A DNA stretch of 8,026 bases from Treponema sp. Its GTDB lineage: Bacteria > Spirochaetota > Spirochaetia > Treponematales > Treponemataceae. Position numbers and translations under genes: made by a program. This document shows, piece after piece, positions 6,182 through 8,026 of the stretch. Where the stretch lies: assembly GCA_017453705.1 (NCBI GenBank), contig JAFTEK010000223.1, forward strand, positions 1-8,026, read 5' to 3'. The notes beneath the pieces are model-generated. The model worked only from the letters and a program-made list of their open reading frames with translations, did no database searches and had not been told where the DNA came from. The stretch's first letter is position 1, and each line of letters starts with the position of its first letter.

Positions 6182-6889
6182 ATGTCCAAGAAGAAGTTCT
6201 TTTATTTGTCAGTCCTCTTTATCTTTGCCGTAAGCCTTGTTCTTTTTGAAACCTCGTTAAAGAATCGCAGGGCTATAACCGAGTGGAACGGTGAGCCGTA
6301 CAGCATAGAGAATGTGAATGCTCTTGACGCACGTTTCGCCCAGCCTTATGACGAGACGCTGGATAATCTGGGGGATGTCTTTGTCATTATGACAAACTTT
6401 ATTGCGCTTCTTCCGCTTGCCTTCGTTTTCTTCCGTTCCAAGGAAAAGAAAGCCGCCTTTTTGCAGGGCTTGTATGAGTTTTTCACCTACTGCCTGTGCT
6501 TTGTCTATGTGAGTGCGATTTACAGAATACTTAAGATGCTTGTTGGAAGAATCCGCCCATACATGTATTTTGCAGAACCGAGCGCGGAAGGAATCGCTGA
6601 AGGCGACTTCTGCATGTCATGGCCCAGCGGACATTCTGCCACTATCCTTGTGGCATTCGCCTTTGCCCTGGGCTGGTTTGTATTCCGGCATCCCGGCGCG
6701 AAATGCAAAAAGCCCATGCTGTGCATTGTGGCCTTGCTCTGTGCTGCCACAATGCTTTTGCGTATGCTCAGCGGCAACCATTTCCTAACCGATGTCCTTT
6801 CGGGGGCGGCTCTTGGTTTTGCCGTGAGCATTGCCGTGTTTACAATCTGCAACAGGATAGTGCCGGCTTCGGGGCAGTTCCAAAAGTAA
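6182..6889 (+). CDS. PAP2-family membrane lipid phosphatase
   Basis: Membrane phosphatase of 235 aa in the PAP2 superfamily, which removes phosphate from phosphatidic acid, undecaprenyl pyrophosphate or related lipids. All three motifs are present: K118-x6-R125-P126 (KMLVGRIRP), P148-S-G-H151 (WPSGHSAT), and R194-x5-H200-x3-D204 (RMLSGNHFLTD). H200 is the expected nucleophile and H151 the general acid/base. Helices lie at about 7-23, 66-84, 98-116, 152-168, 178-194 and 205-222. The region 24-65 is a polar extracytoplasmic segment. The ATG at 6182 is chosen because an upstream in-frame TTG at 6089 would include the promoter. Lipid specificity cannot be read from the sequence. Its neighbour may use a polyprenyl carrier, so recycling of that carrier is an inference. 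The last codons and TAA stop lie inside a 31-bp palindromic repeat. Confidence 0.9.
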   Translation: MSKKKFFYLSVLFIFAVSLVLFETSLKNRRAITEWNGEPYSIENVNALDARFAQPYDETLDNLGDVFVIMTNFIALLPLAFVFFRSKEKKAAFLQGLYEFFTYCLCFVYVSAIYRILKMLVGRIRPYMYFAEPSAEGIAEGDFCMSWPSGHSATILVAFAFALGWFVFRHPGAKCKKPMLCIVALLCAATMLLRMLSGNHFLTDVLSGAALGFAVSIAVFTICNRIVPASGQFQK

Positions 6890-6905
6890 GCGGCTTTTGG
6901 AACAC
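6875..6905. repeat. 31-bp palindromic repeat, copy 2, spanning the PAP2 stop codon
   Basis: A perfect 10-bp inverted repeat, gttccaaaag (6877-6886) and cttttggaac (6894-6903), with the TAA stop of the PAP2 gene as the first three bases of the loop. It matches the element at 1268-1298 at 24 of 31 positions. It sits in the 26-bp convergent gap between the PAP2 gene and the DUF4349 gene and could act as a two-way transcript end. No U-run is beside it, so it is not called a terminator. Confidence 0.75.
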
Positions 6906-6915
6906 GTAGCTGCCG

Positions 6916-7923
6916 CTAATCCTGCTTCTTGAGCTTGTGGAACAGCTTGCGCACCAGTCCGACCTTGCCCCAGCCCAGCCAGAAAATCAGGGCTATGACA
7001 AGCAGGATTGGAATGCCGAATATGGCGATGTACAGGAGTACGAAGAGGAAGCCTACAAAGAAGTACACGATGTCGCTGGCAAGATCGCTGAACCTCCTTC
7101 CTACATCCGGCAGGGTAAAGCCCTTCTCCGTGTAGTTGGGGCGCAGGCGGGCGTTTATCGTTATCTCGCTGAAGTCTATCTGCGAGTTGAGCCTGTTTAT
7201 CTGCCCCTGCATGGACTCAATGTCCGCCGTCACGTCATTGAGCTTGCTTTCGATTTCGAGCATGTCCTTCACGTCCTTTGCGGACTTGAGGTAGGTCTCA
7301 AGCCTCTCCTGCATTACACGCTTGGTTTCCAGTCGGCTCTTGAGGTCGTAGTAGCGTTCGGTCACGTCCTTGCTGTTGATGTTCTTGCCTGTGACTTTTC
7401 CGAACGAGCTTGTCTCGCCCATCGCGTCCTCGAACCTTGCGCTGGGAATCTTGACCGTGAAGTTGACGTTGTTTGACCCTTCGTCGGAACTTGCGATGTA
7501 GCCGCCGTAGCTTTTGACCCAGGCCTGCACCTTGTCCTTTACGTCAGCAAGGCTTTCCACTTCCAGCCTGACGGAACCGGTGCGGATGAGCTTTCGCTCG
7601 TAGGCAGAGCTTGATTTCTGGGATTCCTGTGCTGGCTCTGGGGCAGGGGCGGGGGGATTCTGACCTTCTACTCCTGCCGGTCCTTCTGGGTTGTAACCAG
7701 TACCGGTGCTTCTGAATGCCTTTTCATCTGGCATTGCCATGCTGAATTCTGCATCGTCATAGGCTATGTCGGCATCCTCCATGCTCATCGCGGCAAAATT
7801 ACCCGATGAAGAACCATAGCCCGCTTCTTTCTTTGCGGAACATGAGGTGATGGAAATCGAGGCCGCCGCAAGGACAGCCGCTATAGACAGGCTTGCAAAC
7901 CCTGCCAGTTTATTTATCTTCAT
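6916..7923 (-). CDS. DUF4349 lipoprotein
   Basis: Exported lipoprotein, 335 aa, of the DUF4349 family (PF14257), whose function is not known. The signal peptide (about 1-27) ends in a relaxed lipobox, ITSC, with lipidation expected at C28. A low-complexity, acidic and Pro-rich linker follows (about 35-107). The DUF4349 domain begins at ERKLIRTGSVRLEVESL (about 109-125) and continues with KSYGGYIASSDE and FTVKIPSARFEDAM. A coiled-coil region of about 194-250 follows, then a hydrophobic helix at about 285-318 and a basic tail (RKLFHKLKKQD). This suggests an anchored coiled-coil protein with a membrane hairpin or second anchor. The start at 7923 has GGAG six bases upstream. An in-frame ATG at 7935 adds MELY but has only a weak site, so it is not chosen. 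The TAG stop is at 6916-6918. Confidence 0.92.
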   Translation of the reverse strand: MKINKLAGFASLSIAAVLAAASISITSCSAKKEAGYGSSSGNFAAMSMEDADIAYDDAEFSMAMPDEKAFRSTGTGYNPEGPAGVEGQNPPAPAPEPAQESQKSSSAYERKLIRTGSVRLEVESLADVKDKVQAWVKSYGGYIASSDEGSNNVNFTVKIPSARFEDAMGETSSFGKVTGKNINSKDVTERYYDLKSRLETKRVMQERLETYLKSAKDVKDMLEIESKLNDVTADIESMQGQINRLNSQIDFSEITINARLRPNYTEKGFTLPDVGRRFSDLASDIVYFFVGFLFVLLYIAIFGIPILLVIALIFWLGWGKVGLVRKLFHKLKKQD

Positions 7924-7929
7924 ATAAAG

Positions 7930-7933
7930 CTCC
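7930..7933 (-). promoter_or_regulatory. Shine-Dalgarno of the DUF4349 lipoprotein gene
   Basis: On the minus strand GGAG is followed by CTTTAT and the ATG at 7923. It decides this start over the ATG at 7935. I found no convincing promoter in 7936-8026: TATGCT near 7957-7962 lacks a -35 at a proper distance. Confidence 0.7.
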
Positions 7934-7995
7934 ATTTCTCTTGTGATGTAGTAGCATAGAGTAAAACACGGTTGCGGGCGGTTTGTTACGAGTGA

Positions 7996-8015
7996 CGTGC
8001 CGTCGTGACGGCATG
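7996..8015. repeat. Inverted repeat near the right edge
   Basis: cgtgccgtc (7996-8004) and gacggcatg (8007-8015) pair over 9 bp with one G-T wobble and a 2-nt centre. On the plus strand tttt follows directly. No plus-strand gene ends upstream of it here, so it is not called a terminator. It may be an operator for the lipoprotein gene or belong to a neighbour outside the window. Confidence 0.5.
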
Positions 8016-8026
8016 TTTTGACCTTG

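Noticed and set aside
1268..6905. The two 31-bp palindromes as ends of one transposon
   Set aside because: The genes between them are ordinary chromosomal genes with no transposase, and no target duplication was seen.
7996..8015. Rho-independent terminator on the plus strand
   Set aside because: Only four T follow the stem and no plus-strand gene ends nearby, so it is listed only as an inverted repeat.

Overview
The window holds six protein genes and no RNA genes. It looks like a spirochaete chromosome, most likely a gut or rumen Treponema relative. This rests on the polytopic membrane protein at 4115-6070, which resembles a family I associate with Leptospira and Treponema, on a lipoprotein with a relaxed lipobox (ITSC), and on the moderately high GC content. 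There is no 16S or other marker, so the assignment is an inference.

Layout. 1-1242 (minus): a small uncharacterised gene (748-1242) followed by the N-terminal 235 codons of a CstA-type carbon-starvation/pyruvate transporter that runs off the left edge. The two appear to share one sigma70-type promoter (1313-1341) and are separated by a strong hairpin (735-762). 1243-1485: an intergenic region with that promoter, a 14-bp tandem repeat upstream of it, a 31-bp palindromic repeat in the leader, and a Rho-independent terminator (1425-1465) for the next gene. 1486-3951 (minus): a GH94 disaccharide phosphorylase with its own promoter and Shine-Dalgarno sequence. 3952-4114: a divergent promoter region. 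4115-6070 and 6182-6889 (plus): a polytopic, possibly GT-C-like membrane protein and a PAP2-family phosphatase. Each has a promoter whose -10 box ends exactly 6 nt before the ATG. 6916-7923 (minus): a DUF4349 lipoprotein, convergent with the PAP2 gene. 7924-8026: its upstream region, with an inverted repeat and no convincing promoter.

Functional reading. The left half is carbon use: phosphorolysis of a beta-linked disaccharide saves ATP, and CstA-type carriers take up pyruvate or peptides. The right half is envelope: a multi-pass membrane protein that may use polyprenyl-linked sugars, a lipid phosphatase that could recycle the carrier, and a surface or periplasmic lipoprotein. The most unusual signals are two predicted leaderless mRNAs in neighbouring genes, a shared 31-bp palindrome at two distant sites, and two stop codons lying in hairpin loops. 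I see no mobile element, CRISPR array, defence system or new enzyme cassette.
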